The notes under the pieces are model-generated. The model made no database searches and had not been told where the DNA came from. It worked only from the letters and a program-made list of their open reading frames with translations. Positions 35,912-43,052 of a stretch of DNA of 43,052 nucleotides are shown here, piece by piece. The DNA lies in assembly GCA_947589035.1 (NCBI GenBank), contig CANPYZ010000022.1:1-43052 (forward strand), read 5' to 3'. Position 1 is the first letter of the stretch. Each line of letters begins with the position of its first letter. The translations under genes were made by a program, and so were the position numbers. This DNA comes from an uncultured Clostridia bacterium. GTDB lineage: Bacteria > Bacillota > Clostridia > Oscillospirales > Ruminococcaceae.

Positions 35912-36400
35912 TTACTGCCGGATTTCTATTTTCTGTTCTTCTCCAGCTTTCTGGCGGTTCTGTTCAATCAGTAAATCTCTGATTTCCGTCAACAGTAATT
36001 CTTCCTTACTCGGTTCAGGCGGTGCGGCTTTTTCTTCTTCTTCTTTCTTTTTCCCAAATTCCATAATTGTTCTTACGCCCTTCATCATTAAGAACAACAC
36101 AAACGCCATAATGAGAAAATTAATTACCGCTGTCAAAAATGCCCCGTAATTAATATATTGATCCCCTAATAAATGAATTTTCCCCTGTACTTCTGTTCCG
36201 CCAATGCAACCAATAATCGGATTGATGAAATTTTCCGTCAGGGCTGTGACAATCCCCTGAAACGCTCCACCAATAATTACACCGATTGCCATGTCCATGA
36301 CATTCCCTTTCAAAGCAAATTCTTTAAATTCTTTTAAGAATCCGCCTGCTTTTTCTGCTCCGATAGCAGCTAAATTTTTTTCTTTGTCTTTTTCTGCCAT
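35912..36400 (-). CDS. mscL: Large-conductance mechanosensitive channel MscL
   Basis: 162 residues. After an extra polar N-terminus of about 22 residues, the canonical FLKEFKEFALKGNVMDMAIG leads into helix TM1 (VIIGGAFQGIVTALTENFI), a short periplasmic-side loop, and TM2 (AVINFLIMAFVLFLMMKGV). The C-terminal helical bundle is extended and charged (Lys/Glu-rich). MscL opens under membrane tension to release solutes during osmotic downshock. It is 27 bases after the zinc-ribbon gene, probably on one transcript, and is followed by its own terminator. The N-terminal extension is longer than in most homologues. Confidence 0.96.
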   Translation of the reverse strand: MAEKDKEKNLAAIGAEKAGGFLKEFKEFALKGNVMDMAIGVIIGGAFQGIVTALTENFINPIIGCIGGTEVQGKIHLLGDQYINYGAFLTAVINFLIMAFVLFLMMKGVRTIMEFGKKKEEEEKAAPPEPSKEELLLTEIRDLLIEQNRQKAGEEQKIEIRQ

Positions 36401-36427
36401 AATATGTATCTCTCTTTTCTATTAAAT

Positions 36428-37792
36428 TTATTTAGGATTTTTCGGGAAAATTCCCTGATTCAACTGCTCTAATGCTTTCGCAATTTCTGCGGATTCTACG
36501 GAATCATATGCCTGCTGAACCACTTCATCTGTTAAAGCTCTTCTCGCAATATCTCCTGATTCAGAATCATTCAGCATAGATTCCACTGTTACTTCCGCAT
36601 CTTTCATGGAACGCACTGACCTGTGCCTTCTGCTGTCCCCGAAAAATTCATCAGCATCAACAATGACTGTTTTATTTTTCGGCTTTTCTTTCTGTTTCTT
36701 CCCGAAGAAAAATTTTAATCCTTCAGATTTCTGTTCTTTCTCTTTCGGTTCAGAAAGCTTTTCTGGTTTAGGTTTTTCCGGTTTAAGCTGTTCCTGTTTT
36801 TTGGGTTCAGGTTTTCGGGAAACTGGCGGAACTTGTTTCTGTTCCGGCTGGTATAAACTTCTTTCTGAAACGCTTGCGACTTCATCGGGGGAAACATTCA
36901 CCGCAAAAGTTAAATTTCCGTTTCCCTTGTGCATCTGGTATTCTTTAGGCTGGCTTTCAAAAATATGGTTTAATACTTTTCCGGCATCTTCCTGTTGCTG
37001 CGGAACGAATGCTGTTTGCGCTTCCTGATGTAATAATTCCTGTGCGCTTAATGGGCGTTCGTAGCCGTTCATTTGCCGTTGCTGCTGTGCTTTTGCGAAA
37101 AATGAACCCGTTCCTGATGAATTTACGTCCGGTTGGTTAGCGGCGTACATTGAAGAAGCTATTGCACTCGCCCGCACTGCTGGTCTGTCCGGTACAGAAG
37201 TTTGCTGTACTTGTTCCCCTTGACGAGGCAGAACCGGAACGGGCGGCGGCTGGGCGTTCGTCTGGGGCATGAATTGCGGATTTTCATTCAAAGTCATTTG
37301 CCTTTGCGGTGAAACAGGTGCTTGTCGGGAATATGCCTGCTGCGAATAGGCTTGCTGTGAATGGGCAGTCTGCTGTTGTGAATGCGCTGTCATTTGCTGT
37401 TGCGGTTGGGCTTGCGGTTGAGGCTGCGGCGGCATGGGTGGAAGTGGTGCTACTGGTACCATTGTACACATGGGATTACCTGCCGCATCTTTTCCCACTA
37501 CTTTCGGCATCATTTGCATATAAAACGGTTTTCCTGTCTGGTCATACATTAACTGAACGTAAATCGGATTTCCGTTTGCGTCATACGTCATTTGAACGGG
37601 GTTTGGGTTTGCATTTTGTTGTTGTTGCATATATCTTTGCCGTGCGGCGTACATATCCGCCTGCGAATATCCTCCAGCCCGTGAAAAATATCCATTCTGC
37701 TGCTGTTGTCTTGCCTGCAAAGGATAACGGCACCGCACACAATAGGCTAAATTTTCCTGTGGCTGAACTGTCTGGCAATTCGGACAAATCAT
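36428..37792 (-). CDS. Zinc-ribbon protein with long Gln/Pro-rich low-complexity region
   Basis: 454 residues. The start MICPNCQTVQPQENLAYCVRC has two Cys-x2-Cys pairs of a zinc ribbon. From about residue 27 to 240 the protein is rich in Gln, Pro, Ser, Tyr and Met (with units like AYSQQAYSRQ), then Lys/Pro/Glu-rich to about 380, and ends in a short possibly folded helical part (TVESMLNDSESGDIARRALT onward). No membrane segment or signal peptide. No known function; zinc-ribbon plus disordered proteins of this kind are common in Clostridia. A clear promoter lies upstream and mscL follows 27 bases downstream. GGTGA stands before the ATG. Confidence 0.85.
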   Translation of the reverse strand: MICPNCQTVQPQENLAYCVRCRYPLQARQQQQNGYFSRAGGYSQADMYAARQRYMQQQQNANPNPVQMTYDANGNPIYVQLMYDQTGKPFYMQMMPKVVGKDAAGNPMCTMVPVAPLPPMPPQPQPQAQPQQQMTAHSQQQTAHSQQAYSQQAYSRQAPVSPQRQMTLNENPQFMPQTNAQPPPVPVLPRQGEQVQQTSVPDRPAVRASAIASSMYAANQPDVNSSGTGSFFAKAQQQRQMNGYERPLSAQELLHQEAQTAFVPQQQEDAGKVLNHIFESQPKEYQMHKGNGNLTFAVNVSPDEVASVSERSLYQPEQKQVPPVSRKPEPKKQEQLKPEKPKPEKLSEPKEKEQKSEGLKFFFGKKQKEKPKNKTVIVDADEFFGDSRRHRSVRSMKDAEVTVESMLNDSESGDIARRALTDEVVQQAYDSVESAEIAKALEQLNQGIFPKNPK

Positions 37793-37834
37793 AGAAATTC
37801 ACCAACTTTCTCACTGTCATTGCATACTACTTTA

Positions 37835-37863
37835 ATTATAGCACACTCCCGAAAAAATAGCAA
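37835..37863 (-). promoter_or_regulatory. Promoter of the zinc-ribbon / mscL unit
   Basis: On the minus strand TTGCTA (37863-37858) and TATAAT (37840-37835) with a 17-base spacer, about 43 bases before the start codon. Confidence 0.75.
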
Positions 37864-37920
37864 GTCATTTATTAAATTTAGTGACTTTCATCAAATCAAA
37901 AACCGCTTTTTTAGTTAATC

Positions 37921-38985
37921 TTACGAATTTGTTTCTGTTTCCGTGTCAGTTGATTCAATTTCTTTCGTTTCTTCAGTTTCTTCTGTTTCTGTCGGCAACT
38001 CTGTTTCCGCTGTTTTCACTGTCACAATAAAGCCGTCCTGATTATTTCCTGAAATTGTGTATTCTTTATCTTTCGGAACGGGAATTTTTGTGGCTTCACT
38101 CGTGGTGTCTTCCGGATAGTAATATATTTCATAAGTCTGGTTCTGTTTGTCCGTAAATTGCAAATGTTCTCCGTCATAGGGGTAACCATAAAGCAAAGTC
38201 ATATATTCTTCTAAACAAATTCCATTCTGTGTAATATATTCCGCATGAGGCACGCCGACATAACGATAATGCCACGGTTCATAGGAAATTCGGGTAACAT
38301 CTACTTTATTTTCAGGATAACGTAACATAATGCCGTATTCCGTGCAGTGTTCGTTAATCCAGCTGTAAATGCCCGTGCCGTCATAATCCGCCTGATACAG
38401 GCTTAAATCTACACACAAGCCCGTCTGATGTTCGCTGTAGCCGGCTTTCGCTACCGTGTCGGAATAGTCTAACCCCGTTTTCGCTAAATCTTCATCATAT
38501 AATTCCTGCTGTCGTTCCGATGAACGGTAACCACTTTGTACAATTACGTTATTATCATACGTTTCCTGATAGAATGCATCAAACATTTCCAGAAGTTTTT
38601 CCGCATATTCTTTCTGTACTTTTACGTCGCCGTCTTTCGTTCCGAAACTATGACAGGAATTTTCCAGCATAACTTGGTAAATACTCACCAAATTTTCTTC
38701 ACTGCCCTGAAACGGAAATTCATAATTGACTAACACTAAATTGCCGTCATAAATTTCCTGGTTCGCTACTTCCACATAGTCGTAAATTTCTGCCGGTTCT
38801 GTTGTTTCTTCTTCCGTTGTTGCCTCTGTTAGGGGCTGAATGTTTTCCGCCCTCTGTTCAACGGTTTTTCCGTGGCTTACTAAATAATACCCACCGTAGC
38901 CGATACCGCCCAGTAATGCCAATGATAACAGCACGTCCATTACAACAGACATGCCATTGCCTTTTTTCTCTTTCTTTTCTTCCAT
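37921..38985 (-). CDS. Membrane-anchored D-Ala-D-Ala carboxypeptidase (VanY / peptidase M15B family)
   Basis: 354 residues from the ATG at 38985 (seven bases from GTGAGAG; an ATG two codons earlier is less well placed). A basic N-terminus and one membrane segment (about 13-36) anchor the protein, with the rest outside. The M15B domain shows VIVQSGYRSSERQQELY, the zinc site SEHQTGLCVDL (His186 and Asp193) and EPWHYRYVG (His239). VanY enzymes trim the last D-Ala of peptidoglycan stem peptides. A beta-strand-rich part and a Thr/Glu-rich tail follow. No vancomycin-resistance genes are nearby, so it is a housekeeping wall enzyme, possibly feeding the L,D-transpeptidase found at 6464-8455. Confidence 0.93.
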   Translation of the reverse strand: MEEKKEKKGNGMSVVMDVLLSLALLGGIGYGGYYLVSHGKTVEQRAENIQPLTEATTEEETTEPAEIYDYVEVANQEIYDGNLVLVNYEFPFQGSEENLVSIYQVMLENSCHSFGTKDGDVKVQKEYAEKLLEMFDAFYQETYDNNVIVQSGYRSSERQQELYDEDLAKTGLDYSDTVAKAGYSEHQTGLCVDLSLYQADYDGTGIYSWINEHCTEYGIMLRYPENKVDVTRISYEPWHYRYVGVPHAEYITQNGICLEEYMTLLYGYPYDGEHLQFTDKQNQTYEIYYYPEDTTSEATKIPVPKDKEYTISGNNQDGFIVTVKTAETELPTETEETEETKEIESTDTETETNS

Positions 38986-39036
38986 TGTCATCTCTCACTT
39001 TCTGCTTGAATCAGCGTTTTTTGTTTACACATCACT

Positions 39037-39064
39037 ATTATAACACAATCTAAAGAAAAAAAAA
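39037..39064 (-). promoter_or_regulatory. Probable promoter of the VanY-like gene
   Basis: A perfect TATAAT (39042-39037) lies about 55 bases before the gene on the minus strand. The -35 region is a T-rich run with no good TTGACA match, so the call rests on the -10. Confidence 0.5.
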
Positions 39065-39160
39065 AGTCCTTTTTTACATTTTCTGCAAATTTTTTTCAAC
39101 TATTCCATGTATGCGTAATTTCTTTCCTGCATAAACTGTTTCTGAATGGAGAGATGCGCA

Positions 39161-40426
39161 GTGAAAAAATTATGTATTTTAAGTATAATTTGTATTTTTC
39201 TTTGTGGTTGCGGTCAAATTCAACCTCCGGCACAGAAAACACTTCCTCCGCCTCAGGAAATTGTACAGCTTCACCCTGAAGATTCCCTTTCCGATTCTGA
39301 AAATCAGTCCGAAAATCAGCCCATGAAGGCAATTTGGATTCCCATGTTAATTTATTCGGAATGGCTGAATAATCAACCGGAAAATACTTTCCGGAATACT
39401 GTTCGCAATGCATTTCAGCAATGCGCTGACCTCGGAATCAATACGCTTTTTCTTCATGTCCGGTCATATGCAGATGCATATTATTTTTCTGAATTGTTTC
39501 CCCGTGGGAATTTTTTCACGGAAGATTATGACCCGTTCGCCATTATGATTGAAGAAGCACACGCCCTGAATTTAAATGTTCATGCATGGATTAACCCTTT
39601 GCGTGCGCAGACGGAAGAAGAATTTTCCGCTATGGATTCCCGTTATCTTCTCCGAAAATGGTTCGACGACCCCGACAAAAACGGAACATATCTTGTCAAC
39701 GTTGACGGAAGATATTACCTTAATCCGGCTTATGCAGAAGTGCAGCAGTTCATTGCTGACGGAATCACCGAAATTTTAACTAATTACTCTGTTGAAGGCA
39801 TTCATCTTGATGATTATTTTTACCCGACAACTGACCCGAATTTTGATGAACAGGCATTTTCTGAAAGTTCTGCCGACAATCTCGCCCAATGGAGAAGAAA
39901 TAATATTTCTTCTTTAATGCAGTTACTTTATCAGACAACGAAAAATTACAAGCAAGATATTTCATTCAGTATCAGCCCGCAGGGAAATATTGACATTGAT
40001 GAAAATGAACTTTATGCTGATGTTCAGTTGTGGGCTTCTTCAGAAGGATATTGTGACTTTCTCATTCCGCAAATTTATTACGGATTCGAAAATGATTCCT
40101 TGCCATTTAAGCAAACAGTTGAATTATGGGCGGAAATGGTCACCGTTCCGGAATTAGTCATCGGTTTAGGCACATATAAAACCGGTTTCCCTGACCAATG
40201 GGCTGGTTCAGGAAAAAATGAATTTCTTCAGGATAGTTCCGTTATTCCAAGAGAATTGCAATTCGCTTTAACAACGGAAAATGTTTCCGGTGTTGCCCTC
40301 TACAGCTATTCTTCCCTGTTCACCCCGGAAAAACAAGTCGCTGAACTCGTCACGGAAGAAAGAAAGCAAATTGCTGAATTACTGCAAAAAAATTCCACTC
40401 CGGAATGTTCCGGAGCAGAATCTTAA
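39161..40426 (+). CDS. Lipoprotein with GHL10/YngK-type glycoside-hydrolase-like domain
   Basis: 421 residues from the GTG at 39161, eight bases after GGAGAG; an in-frame ATG at 39146 would put extra residues before the signal. The N-terminus MKKLCILSIICIFLCGCGQ is a lipoprotein signal with lipobox LCGC, so the protein is tethered to the outer face of the membrane. After a Pro/Ser/Glu-rich spacer, the GHL10 (DUF187) TIM barrel begins at MKAIWIPMLIYSEWL and includes LGINTLFLHVRSYADAYYFS, NVHAWINPLRA, VEGIHLDDYFYPT with a likely catalytic Asp, and FLIPQIYYGFEN. Members are thought to act on peptidoglycan-derived or other glycans, but few are characterised. It converges on the metK unit with only one base between stops. 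Confidence 0.92.
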   Translation: MKKLCILSIICIFLCGCGQIQPPAQKTLPPPQEIVQLHPEDSLSDSENQSENQPMKAIWIPMLIYSEWLNNQPENTFRNTVRNAFQQCADLGINTLFLHVRSYADAYYFSELFPRGNFFTEDYDPFAIMIEEAHALNLNVHAWINPLRAQTEEEFSAMDSRYLLRKWFDDPDKNGTYLVNVDGRYYLNPAYAEVQQFIADGITEILTNYSVEGIHLDDYFYPTTDPNFDEQAFSESSADNLAQWRRNNISSLMQLLYQTTKNYKQDISFSISPQGNIDIDENELYADVQLWASSEGYCDFLIPQIYYGFENDSLPFKQTVELWAEMVTVPELVIGLGTYKTGFPDQWAGSGKNEFLQDSSVIPRELQFALTTENVSGVALYSYSSLFTPEKQVAELVTEERKQIAELLQKNSTPECSGAES

Positions 40427-40427
40427 A

Positions 40428-40607
40428 TTAAGTTGAATGTAACGCTCTTCTTGCAATGTGCGTTTCTAAATCAGCTAATCTTGTCGGCAACGGAATGTGG
40501 CTTTCTTTCGTGACAAGCCCCTGAATAATTTCCGTTGCCGTGTTCAGGGAAATTCCCGTGCCGACAGAAACAAATAGCTGAATTTTTAACAGTTCTTCCG
40601 GATTCAT
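40428..40607 (-). CDS. Small unknown protein coupled to metK
   Basis: 59 residues: MNPEELLKIQLFVSVGTGIS at the start, then a middle with NTATEIIQGLVTKESHI and the end LADLETHIARRALHST. The ATG lies one base after the metK stop; an AGGA about 14 bases upstream inside metK could serve as binding site, or ribosomes may reinitiate. The protein looks like two or three amphipathic helices without a membrane segment. I recognise no family. Being behind metK and its riboswitch it should be made when SAM is scarce. No terminator is visible between it and the converging lipoprotein gene. It could be a chance frame, but length, position and composition favour a gene. Confidence 0.6.
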   Translation of the reverse strand: MNPEELLKIQLFVSVGTGISLNTATEIIQGLVTKESHIPLPTRLADLETHIARRALHST

Positions 40608-40608
40608 T

Positions 40609-41766
40609 TTAATTTAAGGCTTCCTGCAATGCCTGAATTTTATCCGTCCGTTCCCATGCAACATTTAAATTTTCCCGTCCGAAATGACCGTATGCTGCTA
40701 ATTTCCGGTATTGCGGTTTCCGTAAATCTAACATGTTAATAATTCCGTCCGGCGTTAAGGAAAAGACTTTTTTCACGGCATTGACTAATTTTTCTTCTTC
40801 AACTGTTCCCGTGCCGAATGTGTCCACTCTTACGGAAACAGGATTCGCTACACCAATTGCATACGCAAGCTGAATTTCGCATTTTTCCGCAAGTCCTGCC
40901 GCTACAATATTTTTCGCAATGTATCTCGCCGCATAGGCTGCACTTCTGTCTACTTTCGTCGGGTCTTTTCCGGAAAATGCGCCGCCGCCGTGACGGGCAT
41001 AGCCGCCGTAAGTGTCCACAATAATTTTTCTTCCAGTTAATCCGCTGTCACCTTGAGGACCGCCTACCACGAAACGCCCTGTTGGATTGATGAAAATTTT
41101 CGTTTCCTCATCCATGAGTTCTTCCGGAATGACAGCATCAATGACTAATTCTTTAATGTCTTCCCGAATTTGCTGGATTGTGACATCTGGCGCATGTTGC
41201 GCTGAAACAACTACTGCATCAATCCGGACGGGCTTATTCTCGTCATCATATTCCACAGTGACTTGTGTTTTTCCGTCCGGTCTTAAATAACGTAATGTGC
41301 CGTTTTTCCGGACTTCCGTCAAACGAATTGCCAATTGATTAGCTAAAGAAATTGGCATCGGCATCAGTTCCGGCGTTTCCTTGCACGCATAGCCGAACAT
41401 CATTCCCTGATCGCCTGCACCAGTTTCCTGTGTGTCATAGGATTCATTCACACCCCGGGCAATGTCCGGTGACTGTTCGTCCATAGCAATCAACACATTG
41501 CACGTGTGTCCGTCAAACCCGAATTTCGCCCTGTCATAACCAATGTCTACAACGACTTGCCTTGCTATGGCGGAAATGTCTAAATCTGCCTTTGTGGAAA
41601 TTTCCCCCATGCACATAATCATTCCGGTTGTAGTAACAGTTTCGCAAGCTACCCTTCCGAACGGGTCTTGTTCCAGAATCGCATCTAATATAGCGTCTGA
41701 AATCTGGTCACAAATTTTGTCCGGATGTCCTTCTGTTACGGATTCTGATGTAAATACTCTTTTCAT
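40609..41766 (-). CDS. metK: S-adenosylmethionine synthetase
   Basis: 385 residues from the ATG at 41766, seven bases after [26 protein letters not shown] holds the ATP/methionine-binding His; [12 protein letters not shown] and [19 protein letters not shown] (the phosphate-binding loop) are present. The enzyme makes SAM from ATP and methionine. Control is by a SAM-I riboswitch with its terminator upstream, a classical arrangement in Firmicutes: high SAM stops transcription. A 59-codon ORF follows directly and appears to be cotranscribed. Confidence 0.99.
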   Translation of the reverse strand: MKRVFTSESVTEGHPDKICDQISDAILDAILEQDPFGRVACETVTTTGMIMCMGEISTKADLDISAIARQVVVDIGYDRAKFGFDGHTCNVLIAMDEQSPDIARGVNESYDTQETGAGDQGMMFGYACKETPELMPMPISLANQLAIRLTEVRKNGTLRYLRPDGKTQVTVEYDDENKPVRIDAVVVSAQHAPDVTIQQIREDIKELVIDAVIPEELMDEETKIFINPTGRFVVGGPQGDSGLTGRKIIVDTYGGYARHGGGAFSGKDPTKVDRSAAYAARYIAKNIVAAGLAEKCEIQLAYAIGVANPVSVRVDTFGTGTVEEEKLVNAVKKVFSLTPDGIINMLDLRKPQYRKLAAYGHFGRENLNVAWERTDKIQALQEALN

Positions 41767-41804
41767 GCAATTTCCCTCCATTTATTCCTGAAACGTTTCT
41801 GAAC

Positions 41805-41838
41805 GACAAAAACAGCATTCGGTGACTGCCGAATGCTG
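41805..41838 (-). terminator. Riboswitch-controlled terminator before metK
   Basis: On the minus strand a perfect 10-bp stem (CAGCATTCGG / CCGAATGCTG) with a 6-base loop is followed by TTTTTGTCG. It is the expression platform of the SAM-I riboswitch: it forms when the aptamer is bound to SAM. Confidence 0.93.
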
Positions 41839-41858
41839 CAAATTCCGTTTGCTTGATT

Positions 41859-41958
41859 CCTCATCTTCCGGTGATACCGCAGGATTTAGCACCATCAACA
41901 ATATTTGTCAGGTTGCCGGGCTTCATCGAACCTGTTTTCTCAGCCACTCTTGATAAGG
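41859..41958 (-). ncRNA. SAM-I (S-box) riboswitch aptamer
   Basis: Minus-strand landmarks appear in the right order: CCTTATCAAGAGTGGCTGAG at the 5' side, GATGAAGCCCGGCAACC, GGTGCTAAATCCTGC, and the 3' P1 strand GATGAGG, which pairs with CCTTATC (7 bp, one G-U). These are the conserved cores of the S-box kink-turn, J1/2, P3 and P4 regions. The promoter is 33 bases upstream and the terminator about 20 bases downstream. Confidence 0.97.
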
Positions 41959-41990
41959 ACGGCAAAACTTCTGTTTATGCCGTTAAGTTA

Positions 41991-42019
41991 ATTATAGCAT
42001 GTTTTTTTGTATTTGTCAA
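41991..42019 (-). promoter_or_regulatory. Promoter of the SAM riboswitch-metK unit
   Basis: On the minus strand TTGACA (42019-42014) and TATAAT (41996-41991), both perfect, with a 17-base spacer. Confidence 0.92.
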
Positions 42020-42051
42020 GGGAATTTTGAAAAAAAGCAATAAATTTCGGG

Positions 42052-42906
42052 TTATTTGGCGAGGAGGGCTTTTTTCATCAGAATCAAGTCAAACACGTTG
42101 ATTACTCCGTCGGGGTAGAAATCACAGCTTTCCCAATTAGGAAACTTTTCTCCGCTGAGAATAGCTCTTTGAATTGATATTACATCTGTAACGGCTAATG
42201 TTCCGTCGCCGTCAGCATCGCCTTGAACGGGGTCAGGCTTTGTTGGTTCAGAAAAATTATCAATCAGGTCAAATTGGTAACCATACTTTTCTGCATAGGC
42301 TTGTGCGGTAGAACCTGCATAACCGTATATTGTGCCGTTGTAATATTCAACATCATTATTTTCTCCATTAGCAATTGTTTCTGAACTGTCACAAATTTCA
42401 CAATCTGGATTTTTGATTGTGATAGAAGTTAAATTATCACAGTCACCAAAAGCATACTCTTCAATAGTTGTCACACTTTCCGGAATAATAACAGAAGTCA
42501 ACTGACGACAAGCAAAAAAAGCAAACTCTCCAATACTTGTCAAACCATCTGAAATGGTGACAGAAGTTAAATGTGAACAACAATCAAAAGCATATTCTCC
42601 AATATTTGTTACACTATCTGGAATCAAAAGATCTCCCTTGCAGGTTTGCCAATTCGAAGCAATAATGATAGAATTGACAATGACAAATGGATTTTCTTCT
42701 AATTGCGCATCAAGCTAAGGTGTTGACCCAAAAGCATGACTTCCAATGTTGATTACGCTTTCCGGAATTGTCACAGAAGTCAGATTGCTGCATCCGTCAA
42801 AAGCATATGCGCCAATATTGGTTACACCTTCTGAAATTGTCACAGAAATCAAACTCGCACAGTCAGCAAAAGCGGAATATCCAATTTCAGTTATGCCGTT
42901 ACTGAA
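42052..42906 (-). pseudogene. BspA-type leucine-rich-repeat protein with dockerin, broken by nonsense codon and element insertion
   Basis: One frame runs from 42906 to 42052 with LRR_5 repeats of the form VTIPESVTNIGEYAF..C, then a spacer (NGTIYGYAGSTAQAYAEKYG) and a C-terminal dockerin (GDADGDGTLAVTDVISIQR and FYPDGVINVFDLILMKKALL). An in-frame TAG at 42715-42717 interrupts it; the context GSTP-stop-LDAQLEENPF suggests an original TGG (Trp), a single G-to-A change. The 5' side ends at 42906 where a tnpB-type element begins, so no start or signal peptide is present here. A short product from the ATG at 42627 could be made but would lack a signal peptide. In ruminococci such LRR-dockerin proteins are thought to bind or sense carbohydrate or host surfaces. 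Confidence 0.85.
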
Positions 42907-43052
42907 AACTTATAAAAAGTTGTAAAACAAACTTTTATGTTCCATTCCTTGTTCAATGTGTCCGCTTTTGAAATCGCAAGCAATTTCTACTCACGTTTGG
43001 TATAACACTCCGAAGGCGTAAATTCCCGACTAACGTATCGGTACACATCTGC
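42907..43052 (-). mobile_element. 3' end of a tnpB-type element, with right-end hairpin, running off right edge
   Basis: The stretch matches the remnant in the S10 operon (identical 23-base block, 43005-43027). A near-perfect stem (ATAAAAAGTT 42912-42921 with AACTTTTAT 42930-42938) near the LRR junction looks like a right-end palindrome. The preserved CCGA/TCGG stem at 43026-43041 and the closeness to a tnpB 3' end fit an omega-RNA scaffold, whose guide would be the LRR-gene sequence beyond the element's end. The element's main body lies outside the window. Confidence 0.6.
42987..43052 (-). CDS. tnpB: TnpB C-terminal tail, partial
   Basis: The last 21 codons of a frame entering from the right edge, ADVYRYVSREFTPSECYTKRE, then TAG. 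A DV-rich tail followed by EFTPSE-like residues fits the poorly conserved ends of TnpB proteins, and the same residues (EFTPSEC) recur in frame in the S10-operon copy. With so little sequence the call rests mainly on the repeat context and on the tnpB seen at the other edge. Confidence 0.45.
   Translation of the reverse strand, partial: ADVYRYVSREFTPSECYTKRE

Noticed and set aside
37921-38985. Vancomycin-resistance VanY
   Set aside because: No vanA/B/X/H/R/S genes are nearby; the protein fits a general wall carboxypeptidase.
39096-39413. Minus-strand frame of 105 codons at the start of the lipoprotein gene
   Set aside because: Overlaps the lipoprotein signal and domain on the other strand; no support for expression.

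Overview
The window looks like a chromosomal segment of a low-GC, Gram-positive anaerobe of the class Clostridia, most likely a cellulosome-forming Ruminococcus or close relative. Reasons: three secreted proteins end in dockerin modules (a GH5 cellulase, a transglutaminase-like protein and a leucine-rich-repeat protein); ribosome binding sites are strong AGGAGG types; S14 and L36 are zinc forms; a SAM-I riboswitch precedes metK; cell-wall enzymes (YkuD L,D-transpeptidase, VanY-type carboxypeptidase) fit a Gram-positive wall. Species identity is inference.

Layout. 1-434: 5' part of a tnpB (minus strand) running off the left edge, inserted just after rbfA. 529-6059: the nusA/infB operon on the minus strand (rimP, nusA, ylxR, ylxQ, infB, an unknown acidic 109-residue protein, rbfA) with its own promoter and a leader hairpin. 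6171-11936: plus-strand L,D-transpeptidase, an 866-residue polytopic membrane protein and a CPBP-type membrane protease, closed by a two-way terminator. 11953-15110: minus-strand GH5-dockerin cellulase and a Nudix-HAD fusion. 15149-31297: one long minus-strand S10-spc-alpha ribosomal supercluster (rpsJ to rplQ, with secY, adk, map, infA and rpoA), started by a near-consensus promoter and a leader holding a terminator-like hairpin. 31300-31723: a gene-free stretch with its own consensus promoter, a duplicated 34-nt unit and hairpins: an unclassified RNA candidate. 31698-33129: a membrane protein and a histidine phosphatase. 33261-34021: an XRE regulator with a palindrome inside its promoter. 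34088-38985 (minus): transglutaminase-dockerin, mscL, a zinc-ribbon/Gln-rich protein and a VanY-like carboxypeptidase. 39161-40426 (plus): a GHL10-type lipoprotein. 40428-42019 (minus): metK under SAM-I riboswitch control with a coupled 59-residue ORF. 42052-43052: a dockerin LRR gene broken by a nonsense codon and by another tnpB-type element running off the right edge.

The most unusual points are (i) a tnpB-3'-end / omega-RNA-like remnant lying between rplD and rplW inside the S10 operon, matching the element at the right edge and showing compensatory changes in a small stem; (ii) the unclassified RNA candidate upstream of the S10 promoter; (iii) small unrecognised ORFs tied to core operons (109 aa between infB and rbfA; 59 aa after metK). 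Everything else is ordinary core-genome content. No tRNA, rRNA or CRISPR array was seen.
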